Origin: Siderastrea siderea
Taxonomy: Eukaryota > Cnidaria > Anthozoa > Scleractinia > Rhizangiidae
NCBI GenBank assembly: GCA_964030785.1
Contig: OZ034978.1
Location: 14,134,453-14,198,452 of the forward strand
Direction: 5' to 3'
Length of the DNA: 64,000 bases
Part shown: positions 11,567-21,516 of the stretch, piece after piece
Layout of the letters: the number at the start of each line of letters is the position of its first letter
Position numbering within the stretch: position 1 is the first letter of the stretch
Notes under the pieces: generated by a model
What the model saw: the letters and a program-made list of their open reading frames with translations, nothing else
Databases searched by the model: none
What the model was told of the DNA's origin: nothing
Made by a program: the position numbers and the translations under genes

Positions 11567-13655
11567 AGGTGGCTTACTACAGTTTTTCTGAGACACAATT
11601 GCGGGCGCTGAGAAACTCTCTCTGACGCCATTTTTTCTTTCGCGCGCGAAAATAAATTATATTCCAGTGAGGTTAGATTTAAGCGGTCTCTCTTTTCCGC
11701 TCAGATATTATTTCTAGCCAAAAAAAAAACACGCGAGCGAGCGCGAAGAGGAAACGTGGCGCGCGCGTAATCAGGCACTGGTGCATCATGATCACGCGCG
11801 CGTTAAGTTTCCACGAGGCAAGTGACATTCGCTCGCTCGACTTTACATCACCCCTTTCGAAAAAGTTTCTTTCAGGGAGAGGGGGTGGGGCGGGGAGAGG
11901 TATTACCCACCCCCATCGCCCCTTCGCGCTCATATTGCGGAACGAGGAAAAACTAAACGACAAAGGTAAGTTTCAGAATGTCTTTTTCCACCTTATGCTT
12001 ATTGAATTTCTTAGACTGTATGATACCATTTCGGAAAATATTCGGTTTCCTCTGCTAAAACATTTTTCAAACGTAAGAGTGCCTCCCCGTCAAGTTTTCC
12101 CGCCAGTTTTCTCCTTGAATTCTTGCAGCATAACGAGCCAATCACAGAATAGGACTTGAAGAATATTTTACCCACGTGACAAACATACCCACGTGGGTTA
12201 AGGTCTTTAGCTGGCGCCTTCTTCGAAAACAAGTTTCGTTCAGCTGAACAAGAAAGACAAATTAGCCATGTTGTTGTACAAGGAGAAAGAAATATTCTTT
12301 TTTGCTGTTCAACTCGCCTTCTAGGCCCGCATGTCTTCACAAAAAGTATTTAACAGCAAGGACCACTAAAAGCGAATTTATCGGAAGAGAGGAACTAAGG
12401 TAAGTCATTTTTCCTGGACGTTTTTAATAACTTTGCAGCTTGTTTTGCACTCTTCATTCACACATGCCAGAAAATTCATTTTCTCATGTGTTAATGTGGT
12501 TACAGGTTTCAGTTACAGTTTGTCACCTCTAAAAAATTGACTTCGCTTTCAGTAAAATTTAATTGTTTCTTTTTCAGCAAGATTTCCTGTGGATAAGACT
12601 GAGATAACTTATGTCGACAACAAGCACACGTGGCTTTGAAACATTACCTTTGTTTTGCCAGCTGGAGGAACTCAAGAGGTGAGTTTTGTTCTCTTTCTTA
12701 CAACTATTTGGCGCAAATTTAAAAGCAAGTTTAGTTTCTTTTTATTCAAGCTTCGACGATAAATTTGTGAGGGAGTTTTTAAGACTTTCTCATGTGTAAA
12801 GTTGTTTCAACGCCGAAAGCGGTGGCGCCGTTGGTTTAATTCTGCAATGTCGGTACTCGGATGATAATTGTTATTAATGCACGTGATTAACGGACAAAAA
12901 TGCCTGTTACTATTATTTAGTTCAAATTAACGACAATTGATATTCTGAATATTTCTTTTGGAATCTCTTTAACTGAGAAGCATATATTTTACCGTCTTGC
13001 AAAACGCGCCAGTATTCGCAGGAAAGGTGTTTGTGTCAAAAGCGATATTTTTTTTAAACGCTTGGGTCGAGTCAGTGTATTTGGCCCATTTTCCCTACAG
13101 TTGTATGGTTTAAATTAAACAGAAGATATTCTGAATTTTTCTGTTGAAATTGCTCTAAACTGAGAAGCACTTTTGCCATCTTGTAAAACGCGCCAGTTTT
13201 CGCGGGAAACGTGTTTGTGTCAAAAGCTATATCTTTTTCGAACGCTTGGGTTCGAGTGTATTTGGCTCATTTTCTATTAATTATATAGTTTAAATTAAAG
13301 AGAAGTGATATTCTGAATCTTTCTTCTGAAATCGCTCTTACTGAGAAGCACTTTTGCCATCTTTTGAAACGCGCCAGTTTCTCGCGGGAGACGTGTTTGT
13401 GTCAAAAGCTATTTTTTTTTTCGAACGTAGGGCGGCAGGGTTCGAATTTATTTGGCTCGTTTTTTATCCGGAATTGTTCTACCGCAGTTTCCTAAAGTTG
13501 GGAAGAACAAAAAGAAGGAAATCATTTCTGGAACAAAAACCATTTAAGCTTAATTGTTTTGCTAAGGAAACTTCTCTATTTATTAAATGAGATCAGAAAC
13601 TCATAAGGAGTTGAAACGTGCAACTCGCGTTCGATGCTCGTAAATATTCATTTTT

Positions 13656-13690
<35 letters not shown>

Positions 13691-14292
13691 CACGCACGAG
13701 TTTAAGGCGCCAAAACCTTGCGAAGTGTTGCAGCGTTTCTTTGCAAACCTGAATGAATCAATGAAACTGCTTCGAAGTGAACGTCCGGGAATAAGTTTGA
13801 TCCCACTCTACTCGAAAACTGACCCTATAACCCACAGTCAAAAATTCAGAATCAATTCATAGTAGTAAGTTTCACCTGCAGACAAAATATTAGCAAAATC
13901 TGTAAGAAAGATTTTTAGAAATTCTCAAAAAAGCGAAAATTCGAGATTTTCTTCATTAGCGAAAATTCCGCCATACAGATTTTCATTTTCGTTTGCATAG
14001 TTATTTATTTATAGCCACTTTCCAAATCCTGAAAAATTGAGGTAGGGTCGTACGGCTAGATTTTGAGAAAAAAGCCCTAAAAAAGTCTAGTTTCCAGTCC
14101 CCTCCTAGCACTCGGTCTGTTATAAATGATATTTTCTAAGCTCCTCGTATTTCTTTTCCAAGATAATGAGGGTTAATATCATTTCTTTTAACAGTTGTAG
14201 CAACAAATGACCCAAAAGAAAACTCCTGTTTGCTTTAAACTAAAGTTTTAAAAAGGTTAACTTTCTCTTCTGAAAACTGTAGTAAGCCACCT
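11567..14292. mobile_element. 2.7-kb non-coding TIR element (AGGTGGCTTACTACAG ends)
   Basis: The ends AGGTGGCTTACTACAGTTTT and its complement (AAAACTGTAGTAAGCCACCT) bound 2726 bp. No transposase-like frame is present. The left part is CpG- and GCGC-rich, followed by a ~184-bp tandem repeat (12941-13485) and AT-rich sequence. The duplicate of this locus (39395-41615) lacks the element, together with ~60 bp on its left and ~80 bp on its right. Confidence 0.6.
12941..13485 (+). repeat. Three-copy ~184-bp tandem repeat inside the 2.7-kb element
   Basis: Units start at about 12941, 13127 and 13309, each beginning TATTCTGAAT. Each carries ACTGAGAAGCA, then a conserved AAAACGCGCCAGT block followed by TTCGCGGGAAA-like sequence and GTGTTTGTGTCAAAAGC. 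Copies 1 and 3 are slightly altered in the GC-rich block. Confidence 0.85.
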
Positions 14293-15294
14293 AACACAAA
14301 ACGATATTCCTTGATATACAGAACTGTGCCCCCCCCCCCCCCCCCCACACGGGAAGACTTGTAAGAGATGCGCGCATGCGTATAGTGAAATGAGAGAGCA
14401 CTTGAGGTCGTTCGAGCGCTTTTACGGCTTGTAGAGCTTGTAGTATCGCGAAGAATTTTGGATTCTTTAAAATGTATCTAAGTTCTATTACAAAATTCAA
14501 TTGACTAAAACATTAGCAATTTGTTGTCAATTAAATTAAGTTTTAAAATTGTTTTAAAATGAATGTCAATACAAATAAAGTAAATAAATACAATTTCATA
14601 ATAGAAGCAAATGGTTTCCCAACAGCCCATGGCTTCTGAAAAATCCTGCAAGAAGTAGCGTTACTCTCAGTTGCTTCATGCTACAGAAACCAGGCATAGG
14701 CCCCTGCCGTGTGGGTATCCTCGATCCTGTGGCTGTGGCTCGTATGCGACTTTATCTTCGATTAGAAGAATCAAGGAATTGTGGGTCGAGCGTGGTTTAT
14801 ATGGGGAGCGGTGGAGCTACGCTAGTGAATTCATGGCAACGTGAAAAACAAGAGTAAATTAGTTGAATGAAAAGCGTTCGTTGATACCGTGGGGATAAAG
14901 TGTGCCGATTTGAAAAATGAATTTTTGTTCTAGGTCAGGGAGATGGAGGTGTCAGGCGTCTGGTTTGGATGCGTTCCTGTCGTTAGAAGGTCTGTGGCTC
15001 GAGGCTCGGTTAGACAAGTCTTACTCCAGCCACGTGTGTTAATAGGTGCCGGCGAACCGTCAGTAAAATAACCTGGCAAAATGGGGGGGGGGGGGATACC
15101 CTAGGGGCACGAATATCTTTGGAACCTCTAATTTCATTGCACTTTGTTACCAGGAAGCTCTATAGTTTTCAGGGCTAGCGTCATTTTTCGGCCGAGTGTT
15201 TGTTTATTGTTTTCTCAGCCAATTCTTTGAAGCATTCCGAAAGCTTCGTGGCGCCCCAGGATACCCTGCGATGGACTAGCATTCCAACGCTCGG
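14293..15294. repeat. Dispersed repeat sequence, no gene; C- and G-homopolymers
   Basis: A C-run (about 14329-14346) and a G-run (about 15082-15094) are present. Blocks CTCTCAGTTGCTTCATGCTA (~14670) and TGCGATGGACTAGCATTCCA (~15266) recur in copy B and, on the opposite strand, at 60800-60985. They therefore belong to a dispersed repeat family of unknown class. Confidence 0.55.
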
Positions 15295-16190
15295 ATGAAG
15301 TTGATCAAAATGCCAGTTCAAGAAAAGTTAGATCTGGTCACCCTATTTTCAAAAAGTCTTGTTCCCACCGCATTGCTGAAATCTTCACACTTGCTTCGGT
15401 GTGTTGTAAAAACAAGAGATAAGTGCGAGCCATGTGCGGTCCATGTGCAAGGTAAGTTCCTTTTTTCGTTGGCTTCCACATATTGGAGAATATTACGCAA
15501 TGTTTTGTAATTTTTCCTTATAATTTGTCCCAATTCCTGTCACCTTGGAGACCCCTTCCTCTTCTTCTTCCCATACACTCCCGCCCCCGTTTCCACCTCC
15601 GTGAGGTGGGAACACGGGGTCCCACCTCCCTGTTCCCCTCCTCAATATGAGGGGCCGGAATGTGAAAGCACAGCCGGAGATATTGAATATTATCAAACAC
15701 AAGGGTTTTCATTGCAGTTGAAAAGCGGATGATTAGAAATACTTGAATTGGCGCCTTTATTTCTCCTCAGAAAGGGAACCTACGGTACTAAAAACTAGTA
15801 AGAGTTTTCCGTAGATGCTATATTTTGTTTTGTTAAGATTTGTTTGGAAAAATAAAGGGACGGATACGCAGTATAAAGTCAGATAAATAGAAGATATTTA
15901 ATTTCACCCTGCATGTAGCATAAAGTTCTTCTTCTTGTAGCGCTAACTGTGTTCGCCTTAAGTTTATGATTACTTAGTTTCTGTCAATAAAGCTTTGGGT
16001 AACATCAACCTTTCAGTTAGGAATAAGTCTGTTTGCACTCTTCCGCTATTTCAGCTATTTGTGCGTCAACTGACTCAAATGTGTTAGCATATCATTTTAA
16101 GATTAAATTTGACCAGCATTTTGTATGCAAGCAAGTTGCATGGTACGATTGTCTTCAAACTTGCAGATACGAAACGTGTGGGCTCTGAGG
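15295..16190. other. Duplicated flank, no supported gene
   Basis: A 52-codon open stretch from an ATG at 15295 ends at a GTAAGT, but copy B (from 40703) lacks the junction and carries substitutions that do not look selected, so I do not call an exon. The rest is AT-rich with nothing recognisable. Confidence 0.35.
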
Positions 16191-16304
16191 CTTATTTGAC
16201 GAAGTTAGGGAAAAATCTGTCGTAGGAGTTGAGGGTTGTTCCGAAAACGCGGGGTCGGGGTGCGGACTGCAGGGTCAACAAAAACCGATAAAATGAAAAT
16301 TATA

Positions 16305-16371
16305 AAGTAATAAAATAAATAAATAAAATAAATAAGTAAAGAAAGAAAGAAAGAACGAAAGAAAGAAAGAA
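16305..16371 (+). repeat. (AAAT)n/(GAAA)n microsatellite
   Basis: AAATAAATAAATAAAAT followed by repeated GAAA units with a few interruptions. Confidence 0.85.
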
Positions 16372-16787
16372 ATGTCCAGCAGTCTAGATACCCGGCAGCC
16401 GAGTACGGATCATGACTAGATACCCGGCAGTCCGAAATTTTCGAAGGATTTCGACGAAAAGGCTTTTTCTAACGTTTTGAAAGTATTCTATATTTGTTTA
16501 GAATTGCCAAGCAATTCAGGAAAGTAGTGGTTCTATTGTTGACGAGTTTTCCGAGCTTGTGCCTACTATCAGAAATGCGATGTTTGTGGCTACACCCGCC
16601 AGTCAGAACGCACTGAATTTGGACAGGATTTCAAATTCAAACGTCCTGGGAGCATTCGAAGTTTGTTTAAATTATCAAGCGATTCAAAAGACCAATTAAG
16701 TCTTGTAGTTGACGAATTTAATTTGTGAGCTTGTGCATACTACTGAAATTGCTACGTTCCCTTCCCCAGTCAAGCACTGTAATTTTA

Positions 16788-16850
16788 CCCCCGATTTTCG
16801 AACCCCCTGATAATTCGAACCCAGGAGGTTCTAAAAATCGGGATTCCACA
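16788..16850. mobile_element. Truncated pogo-like MITE
   Basis: Carries CGATTTTCGAACCCCCTGAT ... GTTCTAAAAATCGGGATTCC, matching both TIRs and the internal GATAATTCGAACC of the element at 8855-9040, but much shortened. Confidence 0.6.
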
Positions 16851-18020
16851 TTGTTCAAGATTGGGATTAACCAATACAAATTGTCGGGATAATTGCGGAA
16901 TTATCTAGCTATCTTGCCCTTTTAATATACCCCTTTATACTTCTACAAGAAAAGGAAATAATCCTTTATTGATCAGGCTTGTTTGGAATTTTAATTCCAG
17001 TGTTCCATTGCTTGTAACATTGAATGGGATGCACCTGGCCTCTCATACCCTTCGAAAGAAGTTGGCAGACCCGCTGCAGGACTTGGAGTGCTTGATTGTC
17101 TTTGAGACCCTAAGCGGGATAAGTCAAATTATTAGCTAAAGACTTAATTGTACAATAATCTAAAATGAATCTTTTTACCTTCAAGCATAGTTACTCGAGG
17201 GACTGGTTATGAAACTTTGCAAGTTTCAAAGGCCTTAACATAGGTGCTGCAATTTATGTTGAAAGTACCACGACAATGCACAATCTTTTGTTTTACGTTC
17301 GCACACTATGGCTGAATAACTTAACAGTGTTGATAAGACCGTGACCATGTGGTTTGCAAGCGAGGTTCCTAAGGCTTGAAGAGGTAATCATGTAAGATTT
17401 ATGGCGGATTGGTACACCTTTGGGCAACTCAATAGTCAACTTTGAGCTTAACTATTCAAATTTGATGCGAATATACTCATTGTTGTAGTGAAAAGTTTAT
17501 TGTTTCATCTAAACTGCATAGGTATCTGATAACTTCAATGCTGATTGCCGAAGTTGCATGTTGATACGAAACATTTGTTGAACTCTCGATCAACTCAAAA
17601 GTTGAAGTCTCAACTTCGATTTATGGCGGGATTGGTACACCTTTGGTAACTCAATATTCAAAGTCCATCTTTCGCAGACAGCACATGTGTCAAGAGCAAT
17701 GTTGATCAGTAAACTTGAAAGTTGACGCCTTAAGTTTTAACGATTGTTAAGAACTACAAAATTGAATTGTAAAACGTAATGTTGATCTTTCTCAAGTCAA
17801 ATGTTTAACTGTCAAGTTGAATGTTGTGATCTACTTTGATTTTTGGCGGGGATGGAACTCCATAGCACTCGACAAATGGATTTTGACGTGTCAAGTGACT
17901 CGCCCCCACTGACGACTTCTTAGCAGTGTAATGCTTTTTTTCTATAATCTTTGAATGTTGTCCTTCAATAGCATTTATGAAGGTTCAAGTAAGGCCTAAC
18001 ACTATTGTAAAAATTAAAAT
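16851..18020. other. No gene seen; weak ~220-bp repetition
   Basis: The phrase TTTATGGCGG-ATTGGTACAC followed by CTTTGG-AACTCAAT occurs at about 17399 and 17620, with a weaker echo near 17845. This hints at an old tandem duplication. No exon or known element was recognised. Confidence 0.4.
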
Positions 18021-18025
18021 CTAAA

Positions 18026-18062
18026 ATCCAAGCTTTCGCCGATCAACGGCATCATCAGGGAT
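18026..18062 (-). ncRNA. Hammerhead-ribozyme-like motif (variant core)
   Basis: On the minus strand: ATCC, CTGATGA, T, GCCG-TTGAT-CGGC hairpin, GAAA, then GCTT and GGAT. Stem I is ATCC/GGAT, stem II is GCCG/CGGC, and stem III is the minimal self-complementary AGCT formed without a loop. The order of elements fits a type I hammerhead as known from Penelope-like elements and retrozymes. One extra T separates CTGATGA from stem II, which departs from the consensus, so activity is uncertain. Confidence 0.5.
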
Positions 18063-18893
18063 AAGAAAAGAAAAATATTCCACGTGGGCCTGTATACAAA
18101 TGTAAAGTAAGATGTGTAAAAAGCGTAAGAATGCGGCAAGTATGTAAAAGGTATAAATAATAGGTACAAGTATGAATACACAACGAATAAAATGGTCTAA
18201 TGAGCGAGTGTCATTGTACAAAGGGTCTATCCAGATATGTTAAAATCGTCACTAGGACAAAAACATCAACTCTTCTTTCTTCTTTCTAACCTTCAAACCA
18301 GTCCCTTGTTTTCTCCCTCTTTCTCTTTCTTGTCCGCACTTTTTAAATCATAGTATTTTTATATAAAACGTAGGTTGTTTTTATTTAAATTACTACAATG
18401 ATAATACTGTAGTTACTGCAATAACGGCTAACTGTTTAAACAAGTGGAGAATGAGAACTAATTAGATATGAAAGAGTTGTAGTTACGTAATTTTTGTCAC
18501 ATAGGTTACGTAGCCAGTTGCTTAGTTCCTATAAGAAAATTCAATGAAGCTAATATAACACTGCCCACTAAATAACGAAAACGAAATAAACTATGTACAC
18601 AAAACAAGAAAACTAACGAGGCCATGAAAATTCCGTAACACCATGAGTAGCAAAAAACAAAAAACGTGTCACCCGTAAAATAGATACTAAACTATTACGC
18701 ACTATTACAGACTAACACCATTGTTTTCTTGTGTTTACTTTTGTTTATTAGACACTAATTGTCAGATATTGTTGAGAAATGTAGAGTAGTATCTAATCAT
18801 ATAAATTATGCAGACCTTGTCGATCTTCGGTCAGTTTCTCCTACTGTGCTTCAGGGTAAGTAGTTTCTGTTATCCAGCTTTTGTGTTCTTTAC

Positions 18894-19106
18894 AGCCGCC
18901 GGTACTGCCAGGGATACTGTTCCGATATGAGAACATACGCCGCCGGCAACAACATGCAACCATCGCAGGCCTTTACGCCGGCAAGCCTGTGAAGTAGACT
19001 TGAGTTCAAATTCACAGGCACGTCGGCGGTAAAGGCCTGCGATGGTGTTGTTGCCGGCGGGGTACGCTCTCATATCGGAACAGTATCCCAGGCAGTACCG
19101 GCGGCT
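18894..19106. mobile_element. 213-bp foldback element
   Basis: The left arm begins AGCCGCCGGTACTGCCAGGG and continues with ATACTGTTCCGATATGAGA; the right arm is its complement ending GGCAGTACCGGCGGCT. Arms of ~95 bp with internal GCCGGC blocks meet at a short loop near 19000. Transcription would give a long imperfect hairpin. Confidence 0.75.
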
Positions 19107-21354
19107 ATGTTGCAGGTTGTTCGGCGGCACATGAGAACCAGGCCCAAATCCAATGTTCGGTTTTCGAACTCAATCGTTCAACTAAGTTTGATTTCGTTCG
19201 ATCATCGAACGGAATGGAACCGGAAAATACGCAAATTGAACGAAATCGAACGTTCGATTATGTAGCTAAATTGATTTTTCGAGAAGCTGGAGAAGAGTCT
19301 GTTGTCCTATCTACGGCTTACATTGAAACTTCAACATACATGTGGTGTAATAGTAGAGATTACATTCTTTCTCTACACAGAGAAGCCCACGACAATAAGA
19401 TCATTTTGACCAAAGAAGAAGAATGCTCAGGGAGGTTCCCTGTGCAAAGCTCGAAGAAAAGGAAAAACAAGAGAAAATAAGACAACTTAAAACACATGAC
19501 AGTGATAGTGGAGCCTGCGGGCAAAGCCCGCCAGCGGAGCTCCATTGCTAAACAAATTTGGTAATCTGTCGATCCGAAAAATGTTGGTTGTGACGTCAGC
19601 GTACGTTCATACAGACTCTGGGGGAGGGGTAGGGAAGTCCCAAGGCAACCCGACCGGGGGTGGAGAATGCCTTTTTTTCTTGGCGGGAAATCGCGCGGTG
19701 CTTTTGGGTAACCTTGTTTTTCTTGGCGGGAAATCACATGACCATGGTCGCTTTTGAAGAAGAGGTTTCTGTAAAAGGCTTAAGTTTATTTAGCAAAACG
19801 ATTGTTCGACAGTACTGTAGTTTTAAACTTGAGAAAAAAAAACATTTAATATCTATAAATGAAAGAAAAAGTTCAAAAGAATACTGGTAAAAGGCGAAAA
19901 CTTCAAGTTACGAAAGCTGCCTCAAAGGACTTCATCGCTTTGTTTTCTTCACGGCGGAGAGCTTGCCTTGTTCTGAAACACAACCGAGTATTAAAAAAGT
20001 GAAGTTTTTAAAGGGTTTAAGGTGCATGATTTTGAGTATTTATTATGGTCAAAGAAATTACATTTTGAAATGGAAATTTAATTTATGTCATTATAAATGT
20101 GCCATTTACTTTTGACTTCAAAAAATTATTAGAAAACGAGCTCAGATTTGTGACAGATGTAGTCTTAGAATATTTTGCCATTAAACTTAAGGGTTTTCGA
20201 ATAAACTTTTTCAAAAGTGATTTCTCTGTTTATTATTTTGTATTTGTTTATTCACAACAGTAGGTCAAAGAACAGTCGCAAGGCAACTGCACAAGCATCA
20301 CTTACGACGAATAATTGCTTTCAATTTTAACTGTCGGGTCGGTTTGTGCAATTGTCGATTTTCTTGTACTAGAAGTTTTCAATAGTAATAACCTTTTAAG
20401 CGAAGCAGTTGTCGGTTTAAGACTATTTTATCCGAAAAGCTTCCGAAAAAAGTTTTTTTTGTGTTCCTTAATGCGCCTAACTTTATGTAGGCTTAGTTCG
20501 CATCCGCAAAACTTATGCCATAATTTAAAGCGTGTTTGGTGTTTGCTTGTTTTCAATCTTGATGGTATAAATTTTTGACCAGACTAATAGGGGCAGTTCA
20601 TGTTATTTGTTAACTGAACATCCAAACGCGATGAAGATAACCCATTTACTTCCGATTAAGTTTTATTTTGTTGTTGTACATGAGCGCCGTCTCAAGTTCA
20701 TTCAAGCCAACAGTCAATAATCCAAGGAGATTTGACAAGCCTTGACAGTTAATGACAGTATATGGAAACATTGCAAGAACCAAACAAGACGGCTCCTGAG
20801 TAAAATATGTGTTCAGTTTGACGCCCGAAAAAAAAAAATTAAGCTGTGCTCATGCAGCCTCTAGAATGACCTTTCGAGCTTGGTTTTACAGAACTGAGAT
20901 CCTCAAAACATTGGAGGACAATTCGGAACACTTTCGGGCTTTTTGAGAAACACTTTTCGAAAGCGAACGAGCCAAAGAAAGCCCCGAAATATATTTCAGA
21001 GCGAAAAGTTTCAGGACTATTTTTGAGAAACGAGCACCAGTTTATTCCTTGGCGGCTCCGCTATTAGGCATGGCTAAATCTATATATTATTATTAAGGGA
21101 AGTTATTTTAGAAATGGGTATTTCATTCAAATCAAGTGGCACCAAAACAAAGTTGGTTGAAAAAGTTGTTGAGGCAAGATCAAATTTGAATACTACTTGA
21201 GCCGAGAACACGGGTATTGAAATTGCTCTCAGTGCAGCCGCAGGAGATGTTATTAACAAGGACAGTCCGAGGGACATTGTCAATTTTCAAGCGTGATTCA
21301 ACAGTTTCAGCTACAAAAGTGGCGATTATGAAGACCAGTTCTACCACAGGTCGC
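19107..21354. other. No gene supported; AT-rich with two TTGGCGGGAAAT motifs
   Basis: An 88-codon open frame at 19214-19480 has a lysine-rich end but no recognisable domain and no splice partners. CTTGGCGGGAAATC occurs twice (about 19679 and 19723). The stretch near 20936-21040 resembles decayed ends of the GAGAAA-type MITE family. Nothing else is recognised. Confidence 0.35.
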
Positions 21355-21516
21355 CCAAGCGTAATATACGAGTTTGTAGGGAAAATCGAACTGAGGATTC
21401 CTATCAATAAATAAATGAACTTTAGAATGTGAAGCTCTTGACTAAAGAAGGTGAAATGTTACCTGGTGTTGTTTGCTGTCTTTCAGTGAAGGCTTCTGTC
21501 TTTCTCCTCTTTCTCA
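21355..21516 (+). repeat. Partial copy of the 411-1284 element arm, just upstream of a candidate first exon
   Basis: GCCCAAGCGTAATATACGAG followed by GGGAAAATCGAACTGAGGAT, and later TGTTACCTGGTGTTG and GTGAAGG, match the left arm at 415-570 in order and orientation. No matching inverted partner was found nearby. It ends just upstream of an ATG with a good splice donor (21517-21549). Confidence 0.65.

Larger units (their letters stand above)
10985..16190. repeat. Segmental duplication copy A (RhoBTB terminal exon and 3' flank)
   Basis: Sequence from the end of RhoBTB intron 4 through about 16190 is matched, in the same order and orientation, by 39395-41615. Examples shared at high identity are the intron end (GTGTGACAATCTTATTTTCC), TTTTGCGAGGACTGTAATAA at ~11390, TGCGTATAGTGAAATGAGAG at ~14373, and AATTATAGGAAAAATTACAA read on the minus strand near 15520. 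Copy A contains the last RhoBTB exon and a 2.7-kb element that copy B lacks, so it looks like the parental arrangement. Confidence 0.85.

Noticed and set aside
15295..15450. Possible exon MKLIKMPVQEKLDL... ending at GTAAGT
   Set aside because: Duplicated copy at 40703 has lost the junction, and the sequence is next to a dispersed repeat; no domain.
19214..19480. 88-codon open frame MEPENTQIERNRTFDYVAKL...
   Set aside because: No recognisable domain, no splice partner, and a repetitive TTCGAAC-rich upstream; could be chance.
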